Below are positions 10,385-22,274 of a stretch of 64,000 nt of DNA, piece after piece. The notes beneath the pieces are model-generated. The model ran no database searches. It had not been told where the DNA came from and saw only the letters and a list, made by a program, of their open reading frames with translations. Both the position numbers and the translations under genes were made by a program. Source of the stretch: Periplaneta americana (Eukaryota; Arthropoda; Insecta; Blattodea; Blattidae). Location: positions 103,187,001 to 103,251,000 of the forward strand of contig NC_091117.1 in the NCBI RefSeq assembly GCF_040183065.1, in the 5' to 3' direction. The stretch's first letter is position 1; each line of letters starts with the position of its first letter.

Positions 10385-10843
10385 TAACTATCATCATCAA
10401 TAACTTCAAGGTTTAGGCCGATGGCCTGTTCCGCCTCCAGAATTTTATCCATCAAACTGGTCTCTCCAACGTCTCTTTGGTTTTCCCACTCGTCTTCTTC
10501 GTGTAGGTCTATAACACCATGTTCTGAAAGGTATCCTGTCGTTGGGCATTCTTGTTATATGGTCGTACCAATTATTTCTATATTTTTCAATTATAGTTAT
10601 TACACTCTCGATATTCAGTTCTCGACGTATATCTTCGTTTCTCTTATGGTCCTGTAGTCTAAATCCTGCTAGTGGCCTTAAGAGTCTCATCTCAGCGGCC
10701 TCAATTCTTCTCTGTTGGGCTCTAGTCAGAATCCACGTTTCTGAACCATATAACAATGTCAGAATTGCCAGTGTCTTGTAAAATTTGAGTACAGTTTTTC
10801 TGTCGACTTTATGCGCAGTGCCCGTAACGCGGCCAGGGGACAT
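10385..10843 (-). pseudogene. 5'-truncated non-LTR retrotransposon, RT C-terminal tail
   Basis: An open frame at 10445-10843 (minus) encodes the thumb/tail of a reverse transcriptase: KFYKTLAILTLLYGSETWIL, then IEAAEMRLLRPLAG, and a late basic RMP..R.P...RRRVGKPKRRW block, typical of many insect non-LTR elements. There is no catalytic core, so it is 5'-truncated near 10843. It ends on the minus strand with a TTGATGATGATAG-like tail at about 10385, abutting the inverted-repeat element at 9627-10378. Confidence 0.75.
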
Positions 10844-11622
10844 TTACATTACTGAGAACCTCCAGAATGATAGCCAGACGGATAACATCCTCCACAGACG
10901 TAGAAAACAAGTTAAATAAATTTTTAAGACTTATTGGTACAATTTTTTTTAACTAACACCACACATATTGACGTGCAGCGAATCTTCAATTATTTTGAAG
11001 AAATACGTACTGCTTCACATATTGACTTATCTTCTTTCTCATTATCAGTTCCAGTGATTATTTTCTGATATTCTGCACCCATGAAACGAAGATCTTTAGA
11101 TGCATTACATCTCTTATTGATCCTCTCCATTAAAATTCTGGATCATTTTCCTTCTTCCCACTGCTGATCAATTTATTCTTTAAATTCTTCAGACACTGTT
11201 CCTCCTCAATTCTTAATACATGACCTAACAATGTCACAATTTTGTTTTCAATTCTCTGAATATCCTGTTATATTTGCATATACTGTCTGTGTACAGTATG
11301 TCATTTCTATTATTTATAACTGTTATATTTCTTCATTATACAAAGTGTAAAGAGAAATTATTGTATGCTGAAAAAAAATCTGTTTCGAGATTTTCACAGA
11401 ATACATATTTTCAGCACTATTGATATCAAAGAAAGAAATCTTTCTTGTCATGCCATCTGTTAGTTTGCTTGCCGATGTCCATTAATTTCTCCTAAATTAT
11501 CGAACAAATTTTGTTTATCTTCATTGTCTTTGAGTCAATGCCTATGAAATATGATTACTGTATTTATATAATAATTAATGCATTTTTATTTCAAAAAAGA
11601 TAACTTGAAAATGGCTCTGAAT
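10844..11622. other. Noncoding intron sequence, possible RT-tail remnant
   Basis: Mostly featureless. At 11080-11270 the minus strand gives RIENKIVTLLGHVLRIEEEQ, vaguely like the GHV.R segment of retroelement tails, but with no further support. Confidence 0.3.
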
Positions 11623-11638
11623 TATTATTATGATTATG

Positions 11639-11698
<60 letters not shown>

Positions 11699-11699
11699 T
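11623..11699. repeat. (ATT)n microsatellite
   Basis: About 22 uninterrupted TTA triplets after a short GATTAT variant stretch. It yields a spurious poly-Tyr frame. Confidence 0.97.
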
Positions 11700-12350
11700 T
11701 GTACATATTCTTTTTTTCTTTGTGTTCTTGCTTAACATAACATTGTCAATGAAACTGTTACTTACCTACTTCCCGCCATCGGTCCCTATCCTTAGCAAGA
11801 TTAATCATACCATCATATCTCACCTCCCGTCTCAGCCTCTCCAAAGGTCTTATTTGCCTCAGGCCTCCGAACTAACACTCTATATGCATTTCTGGATTCA
11901 CCCATATGTGCTACACGCCCTGCCCATCTCACACATCTGGAGTTAATGCTCCTAATTATGTTACGTGAAGAATACAATGCGTGCAGTTCTGCGTTGTGTA
12001 ACTTATTCCATTGCCCTGTAACTTCATCCCTCTTAGCCCCAAATATTTTCCTAAGCACCTTATTCTCGAACACCTTTAATCCCTGTTCCTCTCACAAAGT
12101 GAGAGTCCAAGTTTCACAACCATAGAGAACAACCGGTAATATAACTGTTTTATAAATTCTGACTTTGTTTTTTTGAAAGCAGACTAGATGAAAAAACTTC
12201 TCAACCGAGTAATAGCAGGGATTTCCCATATTTATTCTGCATTTAATTTCCTCTCGAGTGTCATTTTTATTCGTTACTGTTGCTCCAAGATTTTCCACCT
12301 CTTCAAAAGATACATTTCCAAATTTTGTATTTCCATTTCGTACTATATTT

Positions 12351-13292
12351 AAAGCAGGGAGATGCATTGTCACCTCTACTTTTTAACTTTTCTCTAGAAT
12401 ATGCCATTAGGAAAGTTAGGATAACACAGAGGGTTTGGAATTGAACGGGTTACATCAGCTTCTTGTCTATGCGGATGACGTGAATATGTTAGGAGCAAAT
12501 CCACAAACGATTAGGGAAAACACGGAAATTCTACTTGAAGCAAGTAAAGCGATAGGGTTGGAAGTAAATCCCGAAAAGACTAAGTATATGATTATGTCTC
12601 GTGACCAGAATATTGTACGAAATGGAAATATAAAAATTGGAGATTTATCCTTCGAAGAGGTGGAAAAATTCAAATATCTTGGAGCAACAGTAACAAATAT
12701 AAATGACACTCAGGAGGAAATTAAATGCAGAATAAATATGGGAAATGCCTGTTATTATTCGGTTGAGAAGCTTTTGTCATCTAGTCTGCTGTCAAAAAAT
12801 CTGAAAGTTAGAATTTATAAAACAGCTATATTACCGGTTGTTCTATATGGTTGTGAAGCTTGGACTCTCACTTTGAGAGAGGAACAGAGATAAAGGGTGT
12901 TTGAGAATAAGGTTCTTAGGAAAATATTTGGGGCTAAGAGGGATGAAGTTACAGGAGAATGGAGAAAGTTACACAACGCAGAGCTGCACACATTGTATTC
13001 TTCACCTGACATAATTAGGAACATTAAATCCAGACGTTTGAGATGGGCAGGGCATGTAGCACGTATGGGCGAATCCAGAAATGCATATAGAGTGTTAGTT
13101 GGGAGGCCAGCGGGAAAAAGACCTTTGGGGAGGCCGAGACGTAGGTGGGAATATAATATTAAAATGGATTTGAGGGAGGGGGAATATGATGGTAGAGACT
13201 GGATTAATCTTGCTCAGGATAGGGATCAATGGCGGACTTATGTGAGGGTGGCAATGAACCTCCGGGTTCCTTAAAAGCTAATAAGTAAGTAA
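12351..13292 (+). pseudogene. 5'-truncated non-LTR copy nested in the same family, opposite strand
   Basis: Flanked by GTACTATATTT at 12340-12350 and 13293-13303. It starts inside the RT at KQGDALSPLLFNF and keeps the catalytic [12 protein letters not shown] box (12468 onward). It reads through to the C-terminus LRRLRWAGHVARMGESRNAY...GRPRRRW and ends MNLRVP-stop at 13274. The 3' tail is (AAGT)n-like (ATAAGTAAGTAAGTA). There is one early frameshift near 12420 and one nonsense codon, TAA at 12891-12893, within REEQR-stop-RVFEN. Otherwise the frame is continuous from 12435 to 13274, so the insertion is fairly young. Inserted at the codon for Val of DQNIV in the older copy. Confidence 0.88.
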
Positions 13293-14320
13293 GTACTATA
13301 TTTTGGTCACGAGACATAATCATATACTTTGTCTTCTCAGGATTTACTTCCAAATCTATCTCTTTACTTGCTTCAAGTAAAATTACCATGTTTACCCTAA
13401 TAGTTTGTGGATTTTGTCTTAACATATTCTTGTCATTCGCATAAACAAACAGCTAATGTAACTCATTCAATTCCAAACCCTCTCTGTTTTCCTGTACTTT
13501 CCTAATGGCATATTCTAGAGTAAAATTAAAAAGTGAAGGTGATAGTGTATCTCGTTGCTTTAGCCCTCAGTGAATTGGAAAAGCACTAGACAGAAACTGA
13601 CCTATACGAACACTGCTGTATGTTTCACTGAGACACATTTTAATTCTTGGGAATACCAAATTCAATAAGAATATTATATAAAACTTCTCTCTTAACCGAG
13701 TCATATGCCTTTTTCAAATCTATGAATAACTGATGTACTGTGCTCTTATACTCACATTTTTTCTTCATTACTTATCAAATAGAAAAAATCTGATCAATAG
13801 TTGATCTATTACGCCTAAAACCACATTGATGATCCCCACTAATTCCATCTACATACAGAGTTAATCTTCTGAAAAGAATATTGGACAAAATTGTGTATGA
13901 AGTCATAAAAATTATATTTCTCGAAAGTACCTACAGTTAGTCTTTTCCCTCTTCTTAAAGATAGATACAATTATGGACTCCTTTCATTGTTCTGGTACAA
14001 TTTTCTTTTCTCAAATAGCAAGTATAAGCTTATAAATTTCATAAGATAACGGATTTCCATTCTCTTGTATTAATTCTGCTGAAATTTGATCAATATCTTG
14101 AGACTTGTAATTTTTCAACTTTCCTATCACAGTTTCGACTTCAAAAAGTGTGGGTTCGGATATAAATAGCTCAGCAGCTTGTGTTTGGATATTGTTCCGA
14201 TCATTTCTGTTTGTCCTATGAATATTTAGTAGTTGTCCAAAATAATCTTTCCATCTGTTCAGGAAGGAATAAGAGTCTGCAAGCAAGTCACCGTTCTCAT
14301 CCTTGATCCCATTTACTCTT

Positions 14321-14491
14321 GCTTGATATCCTTCTTAAATTCCTTTATGCCCTTATACAAATCTCTATTCTTACTATTTATTTCTACTTGTGTTTACACT
14401 TGCTTGATATCCTTTCTTAAATTCTTTTATGCTCTTATACAGATCTCTGTTGTTTCTATTCTTACTATTTGTTTCTACTTCATTTTGTTTT
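14321..14491. repeat. Direct duplication of about 81 bp
   Basis: GCTTGATATCCTTCTTAAAT at 14321 recurs at 14402 (GCTTGATATCCTTTCTTAAA), each followed by TCTATTCTTACTATTT.TTTC. It lies in the coding linker of the minus-strand retroelement. A (CTTT)n tract follows at about 14607-14632. Confidence 0.75.
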
Positions 14492-15043
14492 TCCTTCAAG
14501 TAATCTCTCTTTTTGATCCAAAGTGTACGACTTCCTTCCTGTCTTTCATTGAAATAATTATCTCTATTTGCCTGGACTGGTTCCTGTAAGAATTTCAAGT
14601 TTGCCTCTTTCTTTCTTTCTTTCTTTCTTTCTACTACCATGAGACAATCTTCATCAAACCATGGTTTCTGTTTTGTTATTTTCGTATGCTCTGTTCAGCT
14701 GCAAAATTGATATTATCTCTGTTATTTTCCCACATGCTATTCATATCTAACTCCTTCTCATCTTCGTCAAAACTTCCTAAAGTGGCAAACCTATTTGAAA
14801 TTTCAACCTGATAATGTTGCTTAATTTCCTCGTCTTTTAATTTCCGAATATTGAATCTCCTAATATTAACTTGTTGCTCTACTCACTTGGCTACCGATAA
14901 TCTTTCTCTTAATTCTCCAATTACCAAATAATGGTCAGAATCATAATCTGCCCCTCTGAAGGATCGAATGTGTACTATACTAGTATGTCTTCGTTTATCT
15001 ATCAAGATGTGATATACCATTAGTAACATGCAACATAATAAAG

Positions 15044-15270
15044 GGCCACGAGCAGGTCTCCCAACTAACACTCTATGCTCATTTTTGGATTTACTCATGT
15101 CCTACAAGTTCTGTCCATCTAAAATGTCTGGATTTAATGTTCCTAATTATGTTAGGTGAAGAATACAATGTGTGCAGTTCTGCACTGTTTAACTTTTTCC
15201 ATTCTCCTGTAACTTCATCTCTCTCCCTGATTAGTACAGTACTTTGGGAATATTTGTTTTCTCAAAAAAA
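15044..15270 (-). pseudogene. Fragment of a second copy of the same non-LTR family
   Basis: The minus strand gives a decayed tail: NCTHCILHLT, NPDILDGQ, then MSKSKNEHRVLVGRPAR, matching the GESRNAYRVLVGRPAG stretch of the copy at 12351-13292. It breaks abruptly into the endonuclease part of the neighbour at 15043, so the open frame 14883-15098 is a chimera of two elements. Confidence 0.65.
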
Positions 15271-17164
15271 GAAATCGTTGGTAATCATATGACTTTTCAA
15301 CTTAATTACTTTTTGCTTTCTGCTTACCCATTATTTATCTGATAAAATACAGTACAGGTATATATGTGCATTAAATGAAAAACACTGTAAATAAGCATTC
15401 TCCTTCTCTTTCACTTTTAAAAAAATAATATCTAGGAATAACATTTCTCTTTCTATCTCTTTTCTCTTTCTCCCTCTCTCTTCTTTCTCCCTTCTCTTCC
15501 CATTTTTCTCCTCTCTACACCTTTACTGTATCTCTCTTTCTCTCTGCAAAGTTCCTGTTTGTAAGTTGCCCATGTTAATCGTAATATACAAGTACTAACA
15601 GAATACGTGACAGAAAGCAAGCAAGTAGGTTTCGCGAGCTGAAAGTATTGGATGAGACTGTATGAACAATAGAAAATTCATTCCTATCTATACATGACAG
15701 TCTGAAAATGCCCTTCATCACAGTCCAGACATACTTGGCACCACGTAAGTAAGTTCATTTGATGTAATTCTAGCTATCACAGCCAAAATATTGTCTTTTT
15801 ATTCTTCTATTGTATGCAGATTATTTTCGTACACTTTCCTTTTCATTGTTTACCGAGGATAAAAATCGCAGAGATTTGAAACCGGTGACTTTGCGAGCCA
15901 CAATTCTCTGCTAATTATTTTATCACCGAGCAAGTCTTTTAATGAACTTTTCCTTCTTTTACTCTTTTTATACTTATTATGCTTTATATAAGTCATAAAT
16001 ATATGTTTTTTAAATTGTAGCCAATCATATTGTACCATATGATACTGAATAACTACAGATACTGACTACTTCAACACGTCTCTCTGGAGTCAAGTTCATG
16101 GTCTTATACACTGAAGATGTATGATTCATTCCTTATCATATCGCCCACAAACTGACAAATAATACTTCTCTTCCCACCAACAAAAACAAACAACAGACAG
16201 AGATACCTGGGCGACTTATAAATAGGGGATGATCCCTATATCTCCATATCCAATTGATCAATCCATTCTTTCATCCTCTTTCTATCAGTATATGGGCTTC
16301 AGTATAAATTGTAGGTTTTTCTTTTGTGATTTGCCCAGTTAATTGTATGCTTGTTCAAAGCGATGATATTGATATTCAAATATATTTATGTTCAGTTTAA
16401 AATTGTTTGAGATATACATCCTTGCTGTATAAGCATTTTTTTACAGATGTGTGTTTCAGTTTCACCATGCTTGAAATGTCACAATGTTTTATAGGTAGTT
16501 TTCAAATAGTAGATTGGTTCGGTCTTTACATGGCATAAGGTAATTGTAGCATGCTTATGTAAATATCCTATAGTATATGCTGCTCATACTTTTAGATACA
16601 TTTAACATTCTTCTTTACAGTTTCATTTTTAGTCTATCATCATGTAATGTTGCTTTTATTTTAGTGTAGCAAAATGCTTTATGTTAATATTGTAGTTACT
16701 GAAATTTAGTATTTCATGCATACTGTACCTTATATTAGTTCCTACATTTTGTATTTGTACTTTTTCAGCTGAAGTGTTTATCAAGGATTGTGATCCATTG
16801 AAAAAATCAGTTACATTCACATAAGTAATTGTTTTTTTTCGTCCTTGATGCCGAAATAGTAGTTTCTGTATTGCAGTCTGTCCGTCCATCCATCAATCTT
16901 TTCATTCCTCCAACTCTCTATCCATCGATCCATCCATATACACACTTTTATCCCAAACTACAGTAGGCCTAATTATCCAGTTTTAATCTCTATTGAATTC
17001 ATTGTATTTTAAATAGTTTTTGTTTGAAAAATAACTTACCTTCAAGCTTATAGGTTAAAACTGCAAAGAATCAAGTTTTCTTTCCAGTTATTTTCTGACA
17101 GTGCTGTCACAATATAGATCATATCTTCAGAAATATTCAGTTTAAAATAATTATTTTTACCAAC
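15271..17164. other. Noncoding intron sequence
   Basis: No gene, SINE box or inverted repeat recognised. A CT-rich simple stretch lies at about 15440-15550 and a degenerate (ATCC)n stretch at about 16880-16935. Confidence 0.6.
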
Positions 17165-18125
17165 ACTTCACTAACACTTGATGCAACAATCCAAAAAACT
17201 AGTAGTAATAAAACATCTGGACCTGACAAAGTTCATCCTGAATTTATACAGCAATTAGGACCTAAAGCTAGAAATGCTTTTCTAATACTTTACAATTATA
17301 TTTGGAACCCTTCAATCCCAGCAAATTGGAAAAAGGCCATTAATACTCCTGTACTGAGACTAGGAAAAGCTGCAAACAATATTGATAATTATAGACCTAT
17401 ATCTCTGACTGGCTATATTACAAAGATTATGGAAATAATATCAGAGAGATTAACCTGGTATTTAGAAACAGACAACATTATATTAGTATCTCAAGCAGGA
17501 TTTAGAAGAAATTATTCATTCAACCAACAGATGGTCTTACTAAGTCAAAATATTAAAGAAGCATTTAACAAAAATATAGACACATTAGCAATATTTGTAG
17601 ACCTTAAATCTGCTTATAACAATATTTGGAAAATTAATTTAATCAGAAATGAAGTTGTGATGGAAAGAGTGGGTGAAGAAAGAATGATGCTGAAATTGAT
17701 CAGAAAGAGAAAAAGGAATTGGTTGGGTCACTGGCTGAGAAGAAACTGCCTATTGAAGAATGCACTGGAAGGAATGGGGAATGGGAGAAGAGTTCGGGGC
17801 AGAAGAAGAAATCAGATGATAGACAATATGATATGTGGATCATATCATGAAACTAAAAGGAAGGCAGAAAATAGAAAAGTTTGGAGAATGTTGGGTTTGC
17901 AGTGAAAGATCCGCCCATGGGCAGAACACTTATGTATATATGTATGTAATTTAATCAGAAAAATCTAACAACTGGCCATAACTGGCAACATGTTACATTG
18001 GATCTTCCAGTTCATCACAAAATATTTCACTACAAAATACGGATCAGCTACTTCTAGATATAAGCAAGTTCATCTAGGAGTTCCCCAAGGTGCAGTGTTA
18101 AGCACAACACTGTTTAACATATATA
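17165..18125 (+). pseudogene. I-like retrotransposon RT fragment
   Basis: Plus-strand frame from about 17177: NKTSGPDKVHPEFIQQLG, then ANWKKAINTPVL, NYRPISLTGYITKIMEIISE, RLTWYLETDNIIL and FVDLKSAYNNIW, i.e. RT fingers and palm up to the first catalytic Asp. A 297-bp piece of another element is inserted after W-K-I-N-L-I-R-N. RT resumes at 17962 to the block VPQGAVLSTTLFNI (about 18075-18120), where a mariner element cuts it. It is 5'-truncated and lacks the active-site FADD box. Downstream parts of the same element are at 19381-20405. Confidence 0.78.
17635..17961 (+). mobile_element. 297-bp 5'-truncated RT tail insertion with 15-bp duplication
   Basis: TAATTTAATCAGAAA occurs at 17635-17649 and 17947-17961. 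Between them are 297 bp encoding only the C-terminal tail of an unrelated non-LTR RT (RNWLGHWLRRNCLLKNALEG, then GRRRNQMID and RKVWRMLGLQ-stop), followed by a short 3' UTR ending in ATGTATATATGTATG. Typical of extreme 5' truncation by target-primed reverse transcription. Confidence 0.9.
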
Positions 18126-19380
18126 CAGTGTGTTTGTAGCTCGGCTGGACCGTTCCACGGCGACCTTGGACTAGGTGAAGATTGGCACGCCTGCCACCAG
18201 AGTAGCGCTGTAGATACTGCTGACGCGCCAGTCAGTCGAGTTGGATCTGTCATGAGGGAAAGACGTCTGTGCGCGTGTTGTGAGTAAAATTGTGTTGTCT
18301 CGTGGTGATAAAGTGTCTATTAATAATGATTGAGTACACTTTAGAACAACGTGTTTTTCTCTATCATGCGTATGTGAAATACTCTTCTGCGAGAAGGTGT
18401 TGAAGAGAATTTGAACATCGGTTTGAAGGTGTTCGATTCCCTAGCAGGTAAACTATTCATGATCTTGTCAATAAAGTCAGATGTACAGAATCTTTTTTTG
18501 TACAAGAAACGTGTTCAACAATGCCGTGTACTGACAGAAGAGATGCTTATGAAGTAGGGGCCCGGTTAGAGCATTCACCCCGCAAATCACTGCGACATTT
18601 AGCACAAGAGGTTAACATTTCCAAGACGTCAGCTTTTGTGGCAATGAAACTTCTGAAACTTAATCCGTACAAGGTAACTGTAGTTCATGCTTTACAACCA
18701 CAAGATCCTGTAAGTAGGGTTAATTATTGCAATTGATTTTTGTAGTCCGTTCATAGTGGTGACATGGACCCACTTTTAACGTTCTTCACTGATGAAGCGT
18801 GATTTCATCTTCACGGTCACGTTTCTACTCAGAACAATATATGCTGGGCTACCAAAAATCCCCATTTATTCATGAAGTTCCTCACCATGCTGCAAAGGTT
18901 GGGGTTTGGTGTGCAGTGAGTGCGAGTAGAATTATCAATCCCATATTTTTCGACACAATAGTTGATTCACACGTTTATGTAACTTCAATATTAAATAATT
19001 TTTTTCCGCAACTAACAAGAAATGAATAATTGAGTTGCTGGTTTCAGCAGGATTCAGCTACAGCACACACCGCTGCGAATTGTATGCATGAATTGCGAAG
19101 TGTGTTTGGTGACAGAATAATTAGTCGAAGATTGTTGCCACCTCGTTCCCCTGACCTATCTCCATGCGATTTTTATTTATGGAAAACAATAAAGAATAAA
19201 GTGTATGCATCAAATCTGCACATGTTAATATCACGAGAGAAATACAGGCAATTAGTCAACATGAACTTTTACGAGTGAACCAGAATTGTTTTTGGAGATA
19301 TAGGGAATGTGTTCGAGTTGAAGGTCATCATTTTCAACATCTGTTCTGATGCAGGTAAGCCTAATGTTTAACTTATGAAA
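18126..19380 (+). pseudogene. mariner-superfamily transposase remnant (DUF4817-type helix-turn-helix)
   Basis: Starts after TA at 18124-18125 with CAGTGTGTTTGTAGCTCGGC as the left end. Coding begins at the ATG at 18326 (MIEYTLEQRVFLYHAYVKY, the N-terminal HTH) with frame breaks. 18521-18736 carries RLEHSPRKSLRHLAQEVNIS and KLNPYKVTVVHALQ. The catalytic core follows: FTDEA near 18790 (first Asp), FQQDSATAHTA at 19040-19075 (second Asp), PPRSPDLSPCDFYLW at 19140-19185 (third acidic residue). The end is near 19350. A matching right terminal repeat was not found, so the right end is probably lost, with part of the host I-like RT. Cut-and-paste transposase in living relatives; this copy has stops and shifts. 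Confidence 0.8.
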
Positions 19381-20405
19381 AGTTAATAAGACTCCAGAAC
19401 TCTGAAAAATGGACAAAATACACCAAATCTAAACACACTATGAAAACTCAAATTGGATTCATACAAGCGGTAACAAAACAGAAAGAAAATTTAGAAATGC
19501 CAGAGCACAAAGAAAGTACATTGCATAGTAACAATCCACTTGACAGCATTACAATTAATCATAACCTACATATAAACGAAATCATTAACAAGAAAGGAAC
19601 ATCTCCTGATGTAGCAAAGTCTATTGCATTAGAAACCCTTCATACCAAATATCTGCTAATGACTGGACACACATTTATCCAGATGGATCTCTCTTAAATG
19701 ATAATGAAGGAAGTGGTGCTGGAGGAACTTGCCAGTTCTTCTCGTTTTATAAAAGTGTGGGAAGAAATACTACTAACTTTGATGGAGAGATTGAAGCCAT
19801 TTATACTTCTCTCTAAAACATATCCTTTTGGTTACACCATTGAAAAAACAGCAATTCAGGCAATAGCATCCACCACTTACCCCAGAATGAAGAAAATTAA
19901 AGAAATACATTCTATGATTGAGCAGATCCAAAAGCTTGAAAAAAATTAGTTATGCATTGGATTCCAGCACATTATAATATACAAGGAAATGAAAAAGCCG
20001 ATATGTTAGCTAAAAAAGGCTCCGAAATTAAACAAAAAACAACAACTACATTTCCTTATGAATCAATAAAATGAATAATAAAGAAAAAAGTGAATGAAAA
20101 TTATCGTAAGTTGATGAACGAAAATTGTAAACTTATCTCAAATTCCTCAATTGCCTCGTAAAATTACTGTTGCCATGTTTCGGCTTTTTTACTGGACATG
20201 ATTCTCTAAGCAAACATCTCTATATAATTGGCATATTTCCAACACAACATTGCCCCCTATGCCTTAAATATAAAGAAATGAACATGTAACATCTAAAACA
20301 TTGTACAGCACTCCAGAATTTTCAAGATGTAACCTACAAATATTAGAAGCAAGAAAGAGAATAACTTCACTTTTCAGCATTACATACATACATACATACA
20401 TACAT
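19381..20405 (+). pseudogene. I-like retrotransposon RNase H and 3' end
   Basis: Continues the element at 17165-18125 after the mariner. 19440-19697 reads NSEKWTKYTKSKH-type linker and LETLHTKYLL. RNase H follows in shifting frames: HTFIQMDLS (YTDGS position), NFDGEIEAIYTSL at 19770-19810, AIQAIASTTYP, IPAHYNIQGNEKADMLAKKG at about 19960-20020. The zinc-tail remnant is near 20190-20330. The 3' end is a (CATA)n microsatellite at 20380-20405. About 0.7 kb of RT, including the FADD box, is missing between the two halves. Confidence 0.72.
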
Positions 20406-21920
20406 ATACTACGTTACGTTATTTTGTAAGGTATTATGTCTCAAGTCTGATTTTTTTTTTCAAATGAAATTGTTAAGCTTAAAAGGATTTCCTTGTACTT
20501 AAAGGCATTGAAGGATCTTAAATTTTCTTATATTTTAAACTGCAGATGCACAAAATGTTGCAGCAGCCATAATTTAATGTAATTTTTACAGTGCTATAAT
20601 GGATAATTTTAAATATATTAAGGGACAAGAGATAACTTTTGGATGCTTACTACTCCCTTCATTCCAAAATATAGTGTAGTAACAAAGAAAACAAGTTTGG
20701 TTATTGTGCATGCTTGCACAAAATGTTTCCCGGTGTGTATTCTGTTCAGTAGTGAAGGGACTCTCAGAGAGTGCAGTTGTGAATGTTTCTAGTCTTCTGT
20801 AGTGCATCAAACTATAATATTTAAATATTTAATTATGAACAGAAATCAAATGGACACCTGTTATGGTGTGCCTGTTGCAAAAAATGTAACACCAACTCAG
20901 TCAATTTTGCATAGAACATCTAAGGCACAACAGCTGTATAAAAACGGGTTGTAATTTATTGCAGTTTTTATGTTAATTTGCCTCTCTCAAAACAATGTTT
21001 CTTTTTTTTTTTCTTTTATTAGTTCGACATCACACAGAATGAAACATACTTTATTTATTAGTTTTTCTTATGTTAATTTATCAAACAAATAACTATCTAG
21101 AAGATGTATGGTATTAAAGTTACATTATATTACTGAGAACTGTAACAAATGTATACCATATTTTGAAACGGAATAAATGACACCTTTCTATATCATATAT
21201 TGGAACAGAGGGAATATTACATACAGTACAGTGTAAAAAATATATACTTAGTATAGCCTATATATTTTTAATTTGCATGTATGAGTAAGAGTGCACACAT
21301 CCAGAAACAAATTAATTATGTAAAGAAATTGATTTTTTACTTGTAGTTCTTAATAAGATAATCATTTGAATAGATTATTACAATAGTGATTCTGTGATTA
21401 GTTATGTTGAAAAAAAATTAATTTCTTAATCAAAAATCACTCTAATTCAAGTTAATAATTTCTGTAAAAATATCAATAAATTAACAATCTAAACATAAAC
21501 AAAAGTGTAAACAAGAAATGTACATTCCCCTTTAAGGCGAAAGTTCTTGAAGTAAAAATAGTCCACATAAATTAATTATTCGTTAATTGAATGGATTCGT
21601 ATGTACAACGGCAGATTCCTCTTGGATGAGACTAAAGGAACTGAAGCAGGTGGAACTAGTGATTTTTTCTCTTTTTATAAGTAGATGAGAACACCACAAA
21701 TTGTGCTGATGAAATAAATAATTTATATACAGAGTGTAAATGATACAAACTTCTAAAAACAAATACTGGTGGTAGAGCATAAATAACTGAAGAAAGAAGT
21801 CGGATAATGTTTTCCTGTAACTGCCAAGGTTTTCCCAGAAAAAAAAATGTGTTTTGTGAATCTAACTTTTTTTTAAATGAGAATAAATCATCATCATTTA
21901 CTTTGCCCGATACATACTCT
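20406..21920. other. AT-rich noncoding intron sequence
   Basis: Nothing supported. An open frame of 91 codons on the minus strand (21656-21931) has no recognised similarity. TACAGAGTGTAAATGATACA near 21728 resembles the start of a mariner-type end, but no partner end was seen. Confidence 0.5.
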
Positions 21921-21924
21921 GAAG

Positions 21925-22140
21925 CAGTCATTTGTTGTTATTTTATCTGATACTGAGACTGTGATTCAAGCAGTAGCATCAGTTACATGTCCAAAAATGG
22001 AAAAAAATTAAAGAAATTCATAATATGAGAAAGCATATCCAAAATTTTGGCGAAAATATAATTTTTAATTAATCCCAGCCTACTATGGGATAAATGGAAA
22101 TGAGAGAGCTGGGATGTTAGAAAAATTGCGATTAAATAAA
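21925..22140 (+). pseudogene. I-like RNase H fragment
   Basis: Plus-strand reading VILSDTETVIQAVASVTCPKM, then a broken stretch, then LIPAYYGINGNERAGMLEKL. This is the order LSDS...IPAHCG..GNE.AD of the RNase H domains of neighbouring I-like elements, decayed. No other domain of this copy was identified. Confidence 0.6.
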
Positions 22141-22230
22141 CCATATGTGTATCACCTCTCAGTTTTGTGAATACAGAATTATGAAACATTGTCGGGAGAA
22201 TATACAATAACATTATTTAAGTTTCTGACA

Positions 22231-22237
<7 letters not shown>

Positions 22238-22271
<34 letters not shown>
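22238..22271. repeat. (AT)n microsatellite
   Basis: About 16 uninterrupted AT dinucleotides. Confidence 0.95.

Positions 22272-22274
<3 letters not shown>

Larger units (their letters stand above)
11758..15043 (-). pseudogene. Non-LTR retrotransposon (Jockey/CR1-like), 5'-truncated, split by its own kind
   Basis: Minus-strand element. Its 5' part (15043-14883) holds an endonuclease end (IRSFRGADYDSDHYLVIGEL). A linker follows (14374-14640, 14640-14880), then an RT N-part at 14011-14286 (VETVIGKLKNYKSQDIDQIS) and a core region with several shifts. At 13303 the reading [17 protein letters not shown] is cut and resumes at 12350 (VRNGNTKFGNVSFEEV), then [16 protein letters not shown]. The RNA-binding tail (11813-12073) has VRWAGRVAHMGESRNAYRVL. 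The gap is a + strand copy of the same family with an 11-bp duplication. Multiple stops make it inactive. The 3' end near 11758 keeps the TTACTTACC-type tail. Confidence 0.82.

Noticed and set aside
11578..11946. 122-codon poly-Tyr frame
   Set aside because: Encoded by the ATT microsatellite; the later part is antisense to a retroelement tail.
21656..21931. 91-codon minus-strand frame
   Set aside because: No motif or similarity recognised, AT-rich low-information composition.
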